Shown piece after piece: positions 22,454-33,419 of a stretch of 40,235 nt of DNA. Made by a program: the position numbers and the translations under genes. The DNA comes from Rhodocollybia butyracea (taxonomy: Eukaryota; Basidiomycota; Agaricomycetes; Agaricales; Omphalotaceae), in contig JADNRY010000533.1 of the NCBI GenBank assembly GCA_015501585.1, positions 1-40,235 on the forward strand, given 5' to 3'. The notes under the pieces were generated by a model. That model had not been told where the DNA came from and did not search any database. It worked only from the letters and a program-made list of their open reading frames with translations. Each line of letters begins with the position of its first letter. Position 1 is the first letter of the stretch.

Positions 22454-23379
22454 TATTAATCCCTGGACGTTGAATCAAGCTTGGGTGATAGACTTTACTG
22501 CCTCTGCGTGCTATTCTGGAGGACCATTCCCATGCAAGCATGGTTGGAAGAGAAAAATTTTAAGTGCTGGCACTGTACCTACTAGTATTAAATGCATATC
22601 ATTACCCCGTCATTGCCAACTCGAAAACATGTTAATTCTGGGATGTTTGATTTTGGGCTGAGACTTATTCTTGTCTAGAGTACATCAGTCGGCGTCCTTC
22701 CGATCGTTCACGGCTCTCGATGGTATTTATGGACCAGTTGTCCTTGGTGCCCTCATTTTTGGAGCCTCGGTTTAACAGAAAGCATCCAAAAATGAGGGCA
22801 CGGTAGTGACTCCGAGATATCTGGCAGGCCGGTCATAGTATCACCCGTTACTCGATATAGCAATATACAGTCTCTCAAAGCTCCATACCCGTCTATGGGA
22901 CTACCGAACTTTCACACTTTCCAACAGATATTCGGCCGTAATTTTTGTCTTCCAACATTTTTGTTGTTTTCTCGACAGCCTTCAACAATCTCATGTCAGA
23001 TTGGGGTAGAAACTAGCAACGTACACGCTGAAGCTCCTTCATTCTGAGTAATGATTTATGGTTGAGTTCTCATTGACTAATAATAATAAGGGACTAGGAA
23101 GATAAAACTTGAGCTCTGTCGATGTCGATATTCTGAATGATATGTGGTGAGATGAATGATTCACATCCCAACTGGAAGGTGCACTCTTCTATCCTTTAAA
23201 GAAAACCAGGGACCATTAGTGAAGATTTAAGCGGGTGAGTCCCCACAAGTTTTGATCTAATTCACTTCACCAAGAGTCACCAGCATTTCTGCTGATGGCT
23301 GCCCTTGAACTTGACCGTCTTGCGCTGCGGTCAGGAAACAGATGTAATGTACCCCTCGGAAGCTCTTTTGTAGTGTTTT
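22454..23379. other. Gene-free interval
   Basis: No coding sequence supported. Contains the inverted repeat at 22747-22801. From ~23380 the sequence becomes collinear with 13160 onward (upstream region of A genes). Confidence 0.45.
22747..22801. repeat. Perfect 17-bp inverted repeat with 21-nt loop
   Basis: GTGCCCTCATTTTTGGA (22747-22763) and its exact reverse complement (22785-22801) enclose a 21-nt loop. No coding context. Could be a very short miniature element or a foldback. Confidence 0.85.
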
Positions 23380-24497
23380 ATGGTTCCAATTTCTGAGGGC
23401 ACCGCTGGGACTTCAACTTCAACTGCTCTGTCTAGCACCCGATGATGATACAACATACATCCCTCATCTCTCGGAGGCAGTGCTTTAGCCCTCAAAATTG
23501 GAAGAAAAACTGGGGAGACCAGCAAAAACAAATTCTACAAAAAGATTGAAAATCTATCTTAGATCCTCTTGATCCAGATTCTTTCAAATTTCTCCTCACA
23601 CTCTTTTCAGAATCGTAGAATACAGCTTCCGGAGGATGATAAATCAATGTAAACAATTGACACCGACGGAGCTCGAGTTCCAGGGTGTGATTTGAGTGAG
23701 AGTCTAAAGGCAATTTGGATTCAGATTTGGGTAGAAGGGATGGGATCCTGTTACATGTTGACATGTTGAAGCTGGGGTTCACATTCTACTCGATTCTCCT
23801 TCACACGCGGTTGCCTTGCTGCATCCACCTTCTCTCTTTCAAACTAAATGGACTTGGAATCCATCGATAAGAAAGTAAACGCCGGGGAAATACATTTGGG
23901 AAGAAACGATCAAGAGAGGTGATTGGAGGCGAGCCAATATTTGAATCCTGAAGCGTGAAACCTCTTGCTGCGTCATGCAGGACAGCCAACCCCAATGGCT
24001 AATTTAACACATCGCCGCTCCATGTGCCATCCTTCGCGATTCTCTGAATAGAATAGTAGACGCCGAATTGTAGATCGTAATGTCGTGCGGATTATTTCAC
24101 AGTCTACCGTGTTTTCAATTCAAGTTGAGAACCGATGGCCTGGCAATGGGCACGGACTCATTGCTCTTGGATTTTCATTGGCACTCTGGTTCTGAAGCCT
24201 CTCGCAGCAGAATCAGATAACATTTCAACAGCTCAACACCCTCGATTGGCATTCTCCTAACCTACTTTGGTAGGCAAAGAACCGGTGGCCTCGCAGTGGG
24301 CACAGACTCACTGCTCTGGGATTTCCATTGGTATTCATGTTCTCGAGAGTCTCGCAGCAAAATCAGATAACGTCACAGCAACAATTGCCACTTTCCTAAC
24401 TTACTTTAGTACGGCAAGTACACGCATACGCAAATATCAGCCATATAAGGCCGGGTTATGTCGTCTCTAAGCCCCCATTCTGCTTGCTCCTTCTGCC
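23380..24497 (+). promoter_or_regulatory. Upstream region of A3 with a duplicated promoter segment
   Basis: Collinear with the A2 upstream region. Includes the D2 coding-like block (23864-23740, minus, with an in-frame stop). The segment at ~24127-24261 (GAACCGATGGCC...CTAACCTACTTTGGTA) is repeated at ~24278-24417 (GAACCGGTGGCC...CTAACTTACTTTAGTA) at roughly 80% identity by eye. A2 and A4 have only one such segment. Confidence 0.55.
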
Positions 24498-25619
24498 ATG
24501 GTTATCAAAGGCGCTACAATGGACCCAGATTTCGGTCTCAACATCGGTGTCACTGCAACCGACATAGAAACAGAAAAACTTTGCATCGCCTCAGAGCGGT
24601 TCTCAGACGACTCCGACAAGGTCACGGTTTATTTGTACAGAACACCCATTGGAGACATCCAGAAGGTGAGTTCTCTGCTGCATTGGTTTTTCAGTTCTTC
24701 TATCTTCGAAATGAGTGCTGAAATTCCATAGAAGGTACCACAGCTGGAACTGTTTACGACGTATTCGACGACGGCTGTTGGACCAGGACCTCAAGTAGTC
24801 CTGCTGCGAGTGATCCGAACACACGAACACTGGTAATGATCCTGAAGACTGTTGTTATCTCGTTCTCTTTAGATGATGACTCGGGCAAGCCAGAGGTTAG
24901 CTTTCAATGTTATTTAGTTAATCGTTATTTGCTTAGTAACAATTCCAGGCGACAGCGAAATACGAGATCAAGTCGGATATCGTTCTAGCGGCGTCCTTCG
25001 ATCAACAGGAGGGCCACTTTGTTCTTTCCACAAGTAAGATTTTTGGAATGAACGAATCAAGCGATTGCTAATTCGATACCATCTCTAGCCAACAAAAAAT
25101 TGTTGTGCATAGACGCCACATGTAATATCCTGTCCGAAGTCCATCATCCCGCTGTACTTGCCAATACCGCCAACGACAAGGTTCTTGAAATTTCGCACAA
25201 GACGACCCTTGTAGATAGTTTGTCAGTTACTCGAGCCCTCACACTGGACCGACTACCGATATTCCCCTGGCAATGTCCTTGTGGGTCTCAACGGCGATGG
25301 CACTGATATGGGAGTAGTGCTTATTGAATTCCCTGCAGGAGGTACCATTATAGCAGGTACTAGTACGATAGGCTTTCCTCCAGGAACACGGATTCTCCCT
25401 CGACGCAGTACCGTCACTGTTCCTACAGGGGACGGCCTTGTTACTGTCCCTCCAGGAAATCTAATCAGAGTCCCTGGCCCACCACCGACCTCAACTCCTC
25501 TTGCCGATGGTGCTAGACTTGATGTGCCTGCGGGAAGTTGTGTTATTTTCGGAGGTCCTTCGGGCATTACAGGCAGTATCCCTTCCGATGCTACTATCAT
25601 CCCGCCGCCGGGCAGCTGA
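24498..25619 (+). pseudogene. A3: ELP1-like fusion gene with one-base deletion
   Basis: Exons 24498-24665, 24735-24895, 24949-25033, 25089-25180 and 25227-25619 follow the A1/A2 plan, and every other phase agrees. Exon 2 is 161 nt where A2 has 162. The missing base, just before CTGGTAATGATCCTG near 24830, puts TAA in frame. Restored comparison with A2 places IVLAASFDQQEGHFVLST and KLLCIDATCNILSE at the expected ELP1-like positions. Exon 5 encodes NGDGTDMG and repeats of the type FPAGGTI, VPTGDGLVTVPPGN and VPAGSCV. Either a recent pseudogene or a sequencing error: only one base is wrong across ~1.1 kb. Confidence 0.65.
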
Positions 25620-26232
25620 AAACCTACCCAAGGGGGCGCCAAGAGAGCCGCAGGTAACGCTAATGTGCTATTAGGGTAGATCAAGAGTGCTCAGGAGTGG
25701 CACCGGAAAGAAACACAGTTCTGGTAACTATGTAGTGATTGTTAGTCCGTGTAGCAGTATATATTTCAAGGTTTAGTTAGGCCGAATCCATGTTCCACTG
25801 AGATATACGCGGCATACAACAGTTGCCCTATCTCTGAGCATACGCCAACGCAAACAGAAGATAATTTCCAAGTCAATGGCGGGAGATCCAGTATCTAATT
25901 TAGCGCGCGTGTATATTGAGGCGCTTATAGTAACGATCATTGTGCTCTCACCATTTAACGTCCCAAGTTTTCTATATTAGTACCTTCACCTGGAGCATCG
26001 TTGTTCCGACGCAAGCCTATGGATCTAGCTTGCGCGTCGAAACCTGAGGCCTGCGGCCTGACAGGCCTGATTTTTTGGTACCTGTATTTTTCGGCTCGTA
26101 AAACCTGTCACTGACTTATCTTTTCTCATTTACTTCAGCTCGTCTCGAGATTCAACGGCTTGCTTCTGACGACTTCCTTCCTTCCGACGAAATTTATAAA
26201 AGTCCAGACTGTGTTCTTTTGGATTTATAGCT
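25620..26232. other. A3 3' flank and A/C convergent spacer
   Basis: No gene. Contains the A 3' tail element (25714-25732), the TTAGCGCGCGTG block (~25903) and the unit-marking block (~26078-26150), as after A2. Confidence 0.5.
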
Positions 26233-27240
26233 TCATATTTGGTTGGAAAGGAGAATTTTCGGACATATCTGGTTATAGAGATGGTTTTTGGTAAGCCGTA
26301 TCTTGAGTTTTTTTCGAAAACCAGTCATGATATTTCTTGTTGTCCGTCTTAGCACCCATCCTCGGCCATACTCTCTCTGTAAACTCGTAGCACGCACGGA
26401 CACGGACGGAGTTGCACTCGGATACACTACTTAAGCTCTATATGCCCCCACTTTTGATGACACATGAGTTTATCACCGGTACTTTTTGTTGTCAGCTGTT
26501 CAACGCTTGAGCTTGAGGCCGTTGTGACGCGTCCCAAGTGCTCATACTCTTTGCTTTCGAGTTTTGGTGAACCGTCGCGGTACCAGTGAAACCTCAACAC
26601 TTCTAGTTTCTATCGACATCCTCCGATTCGCCAGCTGGGACTACAAATCCAGAAAGCTCGTATCCCATGCTCCTATTCATTTTAGCTATCTGCTACATCC
26701 ACCAATGAACCCTTCGATGATACGAATCCTACTTCTGGCGCGCAGAACACAAATAAGTTGTACGCTTGTTCCATGTACAGCGCAGTGCGTAGCTCTAGGA
26801 AAGCGGACTCCGCTAGCCTGCCAGCAATGTTGCTTTCCTCCAGCACTCTCCATTTACCCATCCGCCTGCTCCAGCGATCGCAAAATGACACTAGCTACTT
26901 CTGCCATAGTACAAGGACCGTTGTTGTCCATTCCGGCCTACTGCGAGGAAAATTTCCTTGTAGAGTGTGTTGGAGATCCAAACCGGTCAAACAACCTGGT
27001 TTGGGGTTGACATTCGCACAGATTAGATGGTGGTTCGTGTCGGATCGAGCTCCAACGTGTTGGGTAGTTCAGGCCCTGTTCCTCGATACTCTCGTATGTC
27101 GCCAAGTTTTTCATCCCAAGCCCCCCGTAGTCGTTTCCAGCACACTATCGAAACAGACTACCTAGTATGCCCAGTTCTTCGAAGGTGATACCTTCGTACC
27201 TCGGGATGTGAGGTCAAGAGGTTAGGATAGGGAATATTCC
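26233..27240 (-). pseudogene. C3: degenerate minus-strand gene, first copy in unit 3
   Basis: Collinear with C2. Recognisable pieces include the 3' part near 26233-26427, a NNGPCTMAEVASVILRSLE-like segment (~26850-26950) matching C1/C2, and the 5' region at ~27100-27235. In-frame stops and shifts break every frame. Confidence 0.35.
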
Positions 27241-27439
27241 GATAGGCGATTCGGATGCAGGGATCAACCCTCGTTTGGGCAAGAGGGACGGGCGTGAGAG
27301 TGATGGGTATGAGGAGGAACGAGGACAGGAGATGCTTAGGAGTGGGGGATCTAAGGAACCACCTTCACAAGCTCATCGACATAACTTACCGTCCTGAACG
27401 TCCGCGTCAAGTCTATCTTCCCTTGTTCTTCATCATTCT

Positions 27440-27760
27440 CGAGCTCCTTGCGGCGCGTAACGCGAATCCCTGGCCAGGGAGATTACATAATTCCAGTACA
27501 TCGACAGCGATCCCCAATGTTCGTTTCCCTTCAACGCTCTCCATTTACGGTCTCATCGCAGAGTGCATTCGAGGTCTAGGGCGTACCGAAGACGAGGTTG
27601 ACTAGTGATTCATGCTGGGTCGAGGGTCAATTTGTTGTTTGAAGATGGCTGAAACTGTAGTCTCGGCCCTCCGATTTGATATTCTCGTACTGTCTCCTTC
27701 GTCCCAAGCCTCCCGTAGTCGCCTCCTTCGGCATCTGGGGTCAATCCACATCACCTCTTT
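27440..27760 (-). pseudogene. C3b: partial second copy of C
   Basis: ~27500-27560 (CAATGTTCGTTTCCCTTCAACGC... onward) repeats ~26826-26880, and ~27610-27740 repeats the block matching 12380-12500. A piece of C is therefore duplicated within unit 3. No intact frame. Confidence 0.4.
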
Positions 27761-28320
27761 TACTCTTCCCTCTCCTGGTTTGCTTCCGCTTCCTATTTCC
27801 TGGATCGTATTTTCTCCTGCAGAGGGGAATCTGAGGTCTTAACACCGAAGATTCTGGCGAACGGTTTTCTGGACTGCGGGTGCGAGAGCAGCAAGGATTA
27901 AGTGCTCGTTTAGGGAGAGTAATGGGTATAGGGAGGGAGCTTAGGCTAATGAAGGGATAATAACAGATGGTTCGACGAAGGGATAACGACAGATGATTCG
28001 GAGTGAAGGAGGGATGGTTTCTAGGGAAGGATACTCTAGTTTTTATCATGGCTCGTTGTTTGCCGTCTTGAAAGTTGAACGCGAAATTCTGTCACTCGTT
28101 CGTCCCTCCTTTCCTAGTTCTTTGCTTTACTCTTTGGGCTTGTTCTTTTCGTTCATCTTATTCATTTATGCCTTGTTCAGCTACATATCTTTTCTCTCTA
28201 CCCTGTCCTTTTATGGGCCTATTCTCGCTCGATGTTATTTCTTTGATGATCACTCTCGTCATGTGATGTAACTGTTGTAGCCCCTAACTCAGACTGAAAC
28301 CTCGAACTAAAATCCTGGAA
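27761..28320. promoter_or_regulatory. Upstream region of B2
   Basis: No gene. A 26-bp near-perfect tandem duplication (AAGGGATAA-AACAGATGGTTCG type) lies at ~27952-28003. The pyrimidine-rich stretch 28100-28230 is shared with the other B upstream regions. Confidence 0.45.
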
Positions 28321-29495
28321 ATGCCATTACAGCGACGCGAACCCTACGTCAAGGTTCAAACCTCTGTACGTATACGTTCATAATCATCGATTCACGCCAT
28401 GGCTTATATGCTTCTCCAGGATCCCGACCTCGAAGCCCAGCGTGATGCAGTGGCGGAAAAAGACCCACAAGCTAGTGCCAGTCCTACTAGTACAATAGTC
28501 AAATTGGATGTTCCAATCTTGCAAGACTTGAAAGAAATGCAGATCGCACATGCACTGGCGTTGAAAGTTCGAAACAAGTTGTTTTCGGATATCAATTCGC
28601 TTACCTGGCATGTAAGTTTATATTTGGTCTCTTGAAAAGTGCAGCCCGCCGATTGACCATGATTCTCCTAGATGCTCATCATCACTGTATCATGCATTAC
28701 ATGTGTACTCGGGCTTGTTTATCTAATCGAGGGAGACATCAGGTACGGTATAAAGCAAAGACAAAATGCGCGCAAGTGTGTTTCTTCTTCCCGTTAGTAG
28801 CCGAATCTACATATTTTACCTCGCCTACCAGTATTTCAAGTCTCAACGACACCAATCCCAGTGTTAACATCCAAAACTCGAATCCGAAAGATGTCTATCG
28901 TCAGATAGCCACATGGTACCTCCAAACTTACACACTCTTCATTGTATACGACGTTCTCTGTATCTTCCTCGCCCGTCTTGGCTCGATCAGAAGTGTTTCC
29001 GTATCTCTCCGCACGGGGATGACCCTCCTGGATAAATACATCGGAGACAGCATATACCATTACCACGGACCTCCACTTCCCTCTCCACCACCCTCGTCTT
29101 CCAACAAATACACACAAAACACGTGGCCTACGAGGCCTGATCCCGACAGCTGGAGCTCCAAGACTGGTTTGTGCACGCATTATCTCTGTGGCGGAGAAAG
29201 TATGGCTCTGTATCGCTCCATCTTGATGACGAATCTCTTAATGCTTTTCCCATTTGATTTGATGGTACGGGTATATGCTGGAGGCATGCACCCAGGGTCA
29301 TACACCTTGTATGTCTTAGGTTTGCCGGTTTTAGCATTTTTGGCGTTATCCCTGGTGTGTTTCCTCGCGATATCGGGGCTCTTTGGTTTTCAGATTGTAC
29401 CTGATGGTCGGGTGGAGGAATATTCTGAGGAGATTTGGATGGCGATGGCGATGGATTCTAAGAAGTTGGGTGGACACATAGATAATGCGTTGTGA
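28321..29495 (+). CDS. B2: unrecognised four-helix membrane protein
   Basis: Four exons: 28321-28365, 28420-28611, 28672-28775 and 28832-29495; introns 54-60 nt; phases consistent; 334 residues. Exons 1-2 encode a soluble, charged N-terminal region (DPDLEAQ, then EMQIAHALALKVRNKLF). Exon 3 is a membrane helix (LIITVSCITCVLGLVYLI). Exon 4 encodes a second helix (LFIVYDVLCIFLARLGSI), a Pro/Ser-rich loop with NTWPTRPDP, then two more helices around FPFDLMVRVYAGGMHPGSY and LGLPVLAFLALSLVCFLAI, and a conserved end EEIWMAMAMDS. No signal peptide. I recognise no family; it is not obviously one of the known fungal DUF membrane families. Confidence 0.7.
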
Positions 29496-30290
29496 AGCTC
29501 CCATTCCCTTTTTCTGAATACATCTTGTGTCTGACTGGCAAAGGAGATATGGAGGCTCCGTCCCCAGTGTATGCTGTCGATCTACTATGTCTTTTCTCAG
29601 ATATCGATGTGATATTGTGTTTTTAATCCATAACTGAGATTCTTATTATCGCGCGAGAACGAACATGGATAACTGGATCGGGACCACCATAGAATCGACC
29701 ATAGCAGGAAAACATGGGATCAGACTGAACAGGAAACCCCGAAGCAAGACGCAGAGCGATCAAAAGTCTTATTCCAGGATGCTAAGCGTACGAAACCCCA
29801 CCACAGCCAAGCAAACTCAACCAATAGAAAAACTCATAAAGTCCTTGTCGCCTACATCGATTCAGGGGGGAAGAAAACCTGACTGTTGCAACTTGTTTAG
29901 TTTGGAGTTCTAGTCGTTGTCTTTAAATAGGTCCCCTTTCCTTTTTCCTTCACACGCCATTGCCTTGCTACATCCAGCTTTCCTCTGTCGAACTCAATGA
30001 CCTCGGACTCTATCAATAAGGCGAACATTGGAGGAATATATTCGATCAAAAGAGACCTACCAATACTTGAATCATCGAAGATACACTGGAGGAAATATGT
30101 ACACTCATTTTGTGCGGAACAAACAGAACATCTTGGAAAGTGAAATTAACAAATGATACACACAGATAGGAAAGAACATATATTCATGAAAAAGATAGTC
30201 GTGATATCCTAAATGTTAGCAATACTAGTACCAACAGCTTTTGGAACACTGTTTGTGTTCAAAACTACACCCACATGCAAGACGATCCCA
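29496..30290. other. B2 3' flank, D3 remnant and junction into the F-box segment
   Basis: 29496-29900 matches the B1/B3 3' flanks. 29905-30013 is the D3 block. The match to the region upstream of A4 (37840-38060) ends around 30090, after which the F-box 3' flank begins. The A gene expected here is missing. Confidence 0.5.
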
Positions 30291-31063
30291 TCACTTTGAC
30301 TCACCCAACATTCGCACGACAATCCTCATTCCGTCCCTCTCGATAGGCTCCAACAAGCTATAAACATCGCCACCCTCCACTTGTGACCGATTCTGGAATG
30401 TAATTGCGAACTCTCTCAAGCAGTCCACCTCAAATGCAGAAGTGCCCACAATATTCAGCCTGGTAGGAACCCATCGAGATTGGACCAATTCGACCACCGA
30501 CTGATCTCTAAAAGTTGTTGCATGAACATTCAACAACCTTAGAGAACACAGTCGTGGGATGATCAAGGTTTCCTGGGACGAAGAGAGCTAGAGTGGTGAT
30601 GGCCATGGAGGCTTTCTATGAATTTCGATGATATAGGACTGAATTCAGTGGGGACAATATGAGAGTCATCAACAGTGAGATCTCGGAGAGTGGGGAGATA
30701 GACGAGGATTTGAATGAGTTTGGTATCTGTGATGCAAAAGCCCTGAATTGAGAACGATGTCAATTGGAGAGATGTCTGATGGAGAAACATCGTGAAAGGC
30801 TCCAAGTTATCCCATATGCCCTGGACATCCTTACAGAGCTTGGATTTCTCGAGACGAAGGGTCTTCAATGAAGGCAGCTTGAAGAGAAGGAATACTGAAT
30901 GATTGAACTCATTGGTGCAGTCCCATGGTTCATATTGAACAGTCAACAGTTCTAACCTAGAAGAACAGGCCATTTCAACTGGGGCTACACTGCGATTTTC
31001 CCAGATTTCTGTTATGCTTAAAGAAAAGAGGTTGGGGCATTTGTGAAACAAGCGCACAATCTC
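30291..31063 (-). pseudogene. F-box protein, C-terminal part (leucine-rich), separated by the LTR insertion
   Basis: The minus-strand frame begins at the target duplication with EIVRLFHKCPNLFSLSI and continues as leucine-rich repeat-like sequence (LPSLKTLRLEKSKL, LPTLRDLTVDDSH). At ~30583, in TAGCTCTCTTCG, the frame breaks. Reading resumes two bases on as SSQETLIIPRLCSLRLLNV to the stop at 30291. An extra CT dinucleotide is the simplest cause. It belongs with the N-terminal part at 34420-35333. Confidence 0.8.
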
Positions 31064-31316
31064 TATAACGCGCCCTATGGGCGAAGTCCTTAAGAACACC
31101 GGTGAACACGACAAATAGGATACTATTGTGTGTACGACGGTGTAAAAGACTAACTAGACTCTTAAGTAATCGTACGATACTTATAGTAACGGATTTATTA
31201 TATAATTAATAATAAATAGAATGATAAGATAGACCGTTTGGTCTATCAGCGGCGTCTAGGATGACCGTATCGCCGGATACGGTCAGTGGTGATTATGGAG
31301 AGGCGGAGGCGTTACA
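31064..31316 (-). repeat. 3' LTR
   Basis: 253 bp. On the element strand it begins TGTAACGC and ends GCGTTATA, an 8-bp terminal inverted repeat with one mismatch. Contains a 10-bp-stem hairpin (TGACCGTATC-GCCG-GATACGGTCA, 31262-31285) and AGACC-GTTT-GGTCT (31231-31244). Confidence 0.92.
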
Positions 31317-31328
31317 CCCTCCCCCACC
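31317..31328 (-). other. Polypurine tract
   Basis: GGTGGGGGAGGG on the minus strand, immediately upstream of the 3' LTR. It is the expected plus-strand DNA primer site and fixes the element orientation. Confidence 0.75.
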
Positions 31329-31656
31329 AGATTAACATCAGGGATGTGAATCGAAAATGGTAATGACATCATCACCATCCAAACCATTTTTAATTTGGTT
31401 TAACATAGAATGATCCCGTATCAAGTACGGGATTAATTGATGCGGCGCATCAGATTTTCGGACTTGTCCAAATCAAACAATAGTGGGGCGTACCACTAGA
31501 GCATGATTTGATTCGGAAATGTCCGAATGTTCAATGCGCAGACTCGGAAGTTTCCGAGTATTGCTTAATGAGGATTCTCAGTGAGAATCCGGGCTGAGGA
31601 TATGTAGTTATGCCCAGGTAAGGCATATTACCTGGGCGTCGGAATAAACCAATAAA

Positions 31657-33303
31657 TCATTCGGAAGGTTTATCCTTTCCGATACTTAAGGAGGTGTCCT
31701 CCTCGATTGGCTCAAGAACATTTTTAATGTTCTCGGTGTCTGACTCATCGGGGTGTTCTGATGATTCAAGTTCATCGTCTCTATTCCTAGAAGAGACATA
31801 ATATTTAGTGAGGGCCGTGTGGTCCTCAATGCGTGTGACGGCTCTGACCATCACTTCTAATTTGGCATACTCCGGAACGATCCCCTCGTTTGTGAGTTGC
31901 CTGATAATATTGAAGGGTAATCCCTCAATGAACCGTTTCCGCATTGTTGCATCATCCGGTGTTTGGAGCATCCGTGATGCCCATCGTGTAAGTGAGGAAT
32001 AATAATCCCTCACACCTGTATCGGGTGAATACTCAATAAGGTCAAACTGCCGTGCAGCTTGATGAATGGTCGTTGCTTGGATGCAACGATCAAAGACACC
32101 AATGATGGCGCCTTCAAATGTCCACTTAAGGACAGTGCGGTGTATACCAGCGACTTCGTCGTTATACCAGTCAAGGGCTTTGCCCTTTAGAAACATGCCA
32201 AGCACGGCAGTCCGTGTAGCATCGTAATCGTCACCGCACATGCGGTTGACTACCATCCATTGGAGAAGTGACATTAGCCACCGCTCGAAGACATCGACAT
32301 CCGGAGATCCGTCATAGACCTCCGGAGATGGAACTTTAAGAGCTTTACGGCTCTCAATGGGAGGGATAGGATTCCCTACCTTATCTCGAATTTGTTTACG
32401 GTACACTTTGTGTACCTTGTGTTTCCATCGGGAACGACGTTCGTCGTCACCTGTTGTTTCTCGCATCTTAGATGCAAGTGAACGCAGTATTTTACGGCGC
32501 TCATTAGGAGTAATTTTACCCTTACGGGTAGCAAATTTGTCTAGCCAAGAGGCATCAGACGAAGAGTCAGTATATGACTCGGTATCACTAGAGTCAGATG
32601 ATTCATCCGACCATGGCCTGCGTTTGCGGCCTTTGGATTTAGCACTCTTGTGCTTCCTCCCCCCTTCACGGGATTTTTTGCTAGGCGCTTTCGCTCCGGC
32701 ATTATTGCTTGGTCCTGGAAAGGACTCAGCGGGTGGAATGTAAAATCGATCCCAGATTTCTCTGGGAGTAGTCAATTTATCAACGGGTATTCCGTCGACA
32801 TTATATCCCACCATTTGGTCGGGAAGCCCAGATGGCGCAAATCCGAAATCTCGGAGACTGGTGTTATGTTGGCGTTGAATCGCTATGCGACTCATCCAAT
32901 CTTTAGCTACTCCCAACGGAAGCGGCTGTGGTTGCAACTCGGCCAATACCGTTGGTACTAGCATTGAACTTGGCTCTGGCGCATTGCTGGGCGGCAATTT
33001 GGGCAGTCTTACGGTAGTGTGTACTACCGGAGGGGCAACACTTTGTGTCGCCGGGGCGATGGATATGGTAGTAGGAACTACCGGGAGGGTACCGTGTTGC
33101 GGTCCCATACTGGAATGATTTCCAGTAGTGTTTGGTACAACTACTGGAGGTGTAATAATATTGGGTACCATTGGCGCCCTTGCAGTAGGGAAGTACATTG
33201 TACTTTCCTGTGGTGGTATCGCTACTACCTGATTGAAGTTACGAGGTAACTTCGGTTCACTTTTAATGTTCACCGCGCTTTGTGGTGAGCAAGATTTGGT
33301 CAC
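31657..33303 (-). CDS. Gag-like protein of the LTR element
   Basis: Main open frame, 548 codons by the first GTG; it is open without an ATG up to about 33508. Order: Pro/Thr/Val-rich N-terminal region; a basic Lys/Arg/Ser-rich stretch (KKSREGGRKHKSAKSKGRKRR) near residues 215-240; an acidic Ser/Asp run; then a Ty3-type retrotransposon Gag capsid domain (VYDGSPDVDVFERWLMSLLQWM, AVLGMFLKGKALDWYNDEV, SSLTRWASRM); and an acidic C terminus. No CCHC zinc knuckle and no protease follow. It would package element RNA into particles. Its 5' portion seems split off into another frame (33420-33998). Confidence 0.8.
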   Translation of the reverse strand: MTKSCSPQSAVNIKSEPKLPRNFNQVVAIPPQESTMYFPTARAPMVPNIITPPVVVPNTTGNHSSMGPQHGTLPVVPTTISIAPATQSVAPPVVHTTVRLPKLPPSNAPEPSSMLVPTVLAELQPQPLPLGVAKDWMSRIAIQRQHNTSLRDFGFAPSGLPDQMVGYNVDGIPVDKLTTPREIWDRFYIPPAESFPGPSNNAGAKAPSKKSREGGRKHKSAKSKGRKRRPWSDESSDSSDTESYTDSSSDASWLDKFATRKGKITPNERRKILRSLASKMRETTGDDERRSRWKHKVHKVYRKQIRDKVGNPIPPIESRKALKVPSPEVYDGSPDVDVFERWLMSLLQWMVVNRMCGDDYDATRTAVLGMFLKGKALDWYNDEVAGIHRTVLKWTFEGAIIGVFDRCIQATTIHQAARQFDLIEYSPDTGVRDYYSSLTRWASRMLQTPDDATMRKRFIEGLPFNIIRQLTNEGIVPEYAKLEVMVRAVTRIEDHTALTKYYVSSRNRDDELESSEHPDESDTENIKNVLEPIEEDTSLSIGKDKPSE

Positions 33304-33419
33304 CGGTAATGGCCTGGACCTCGCAGTGTCAGAGACGCTGCCTCCGCATTGGGACTCTGTCTCATGCGGGATGTGTAGATGGGTGTCGGTATAGTTACTG
33401 ACACTGGTGCGTATTCCTG

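Noticed and set aside
25253..25684. 143-codon antisense frame over A3 with GGTVT-like motifs
   Set aside because: Mirror of the sense repeat units rather than a second gene; kept only as a finding about repeat structure.
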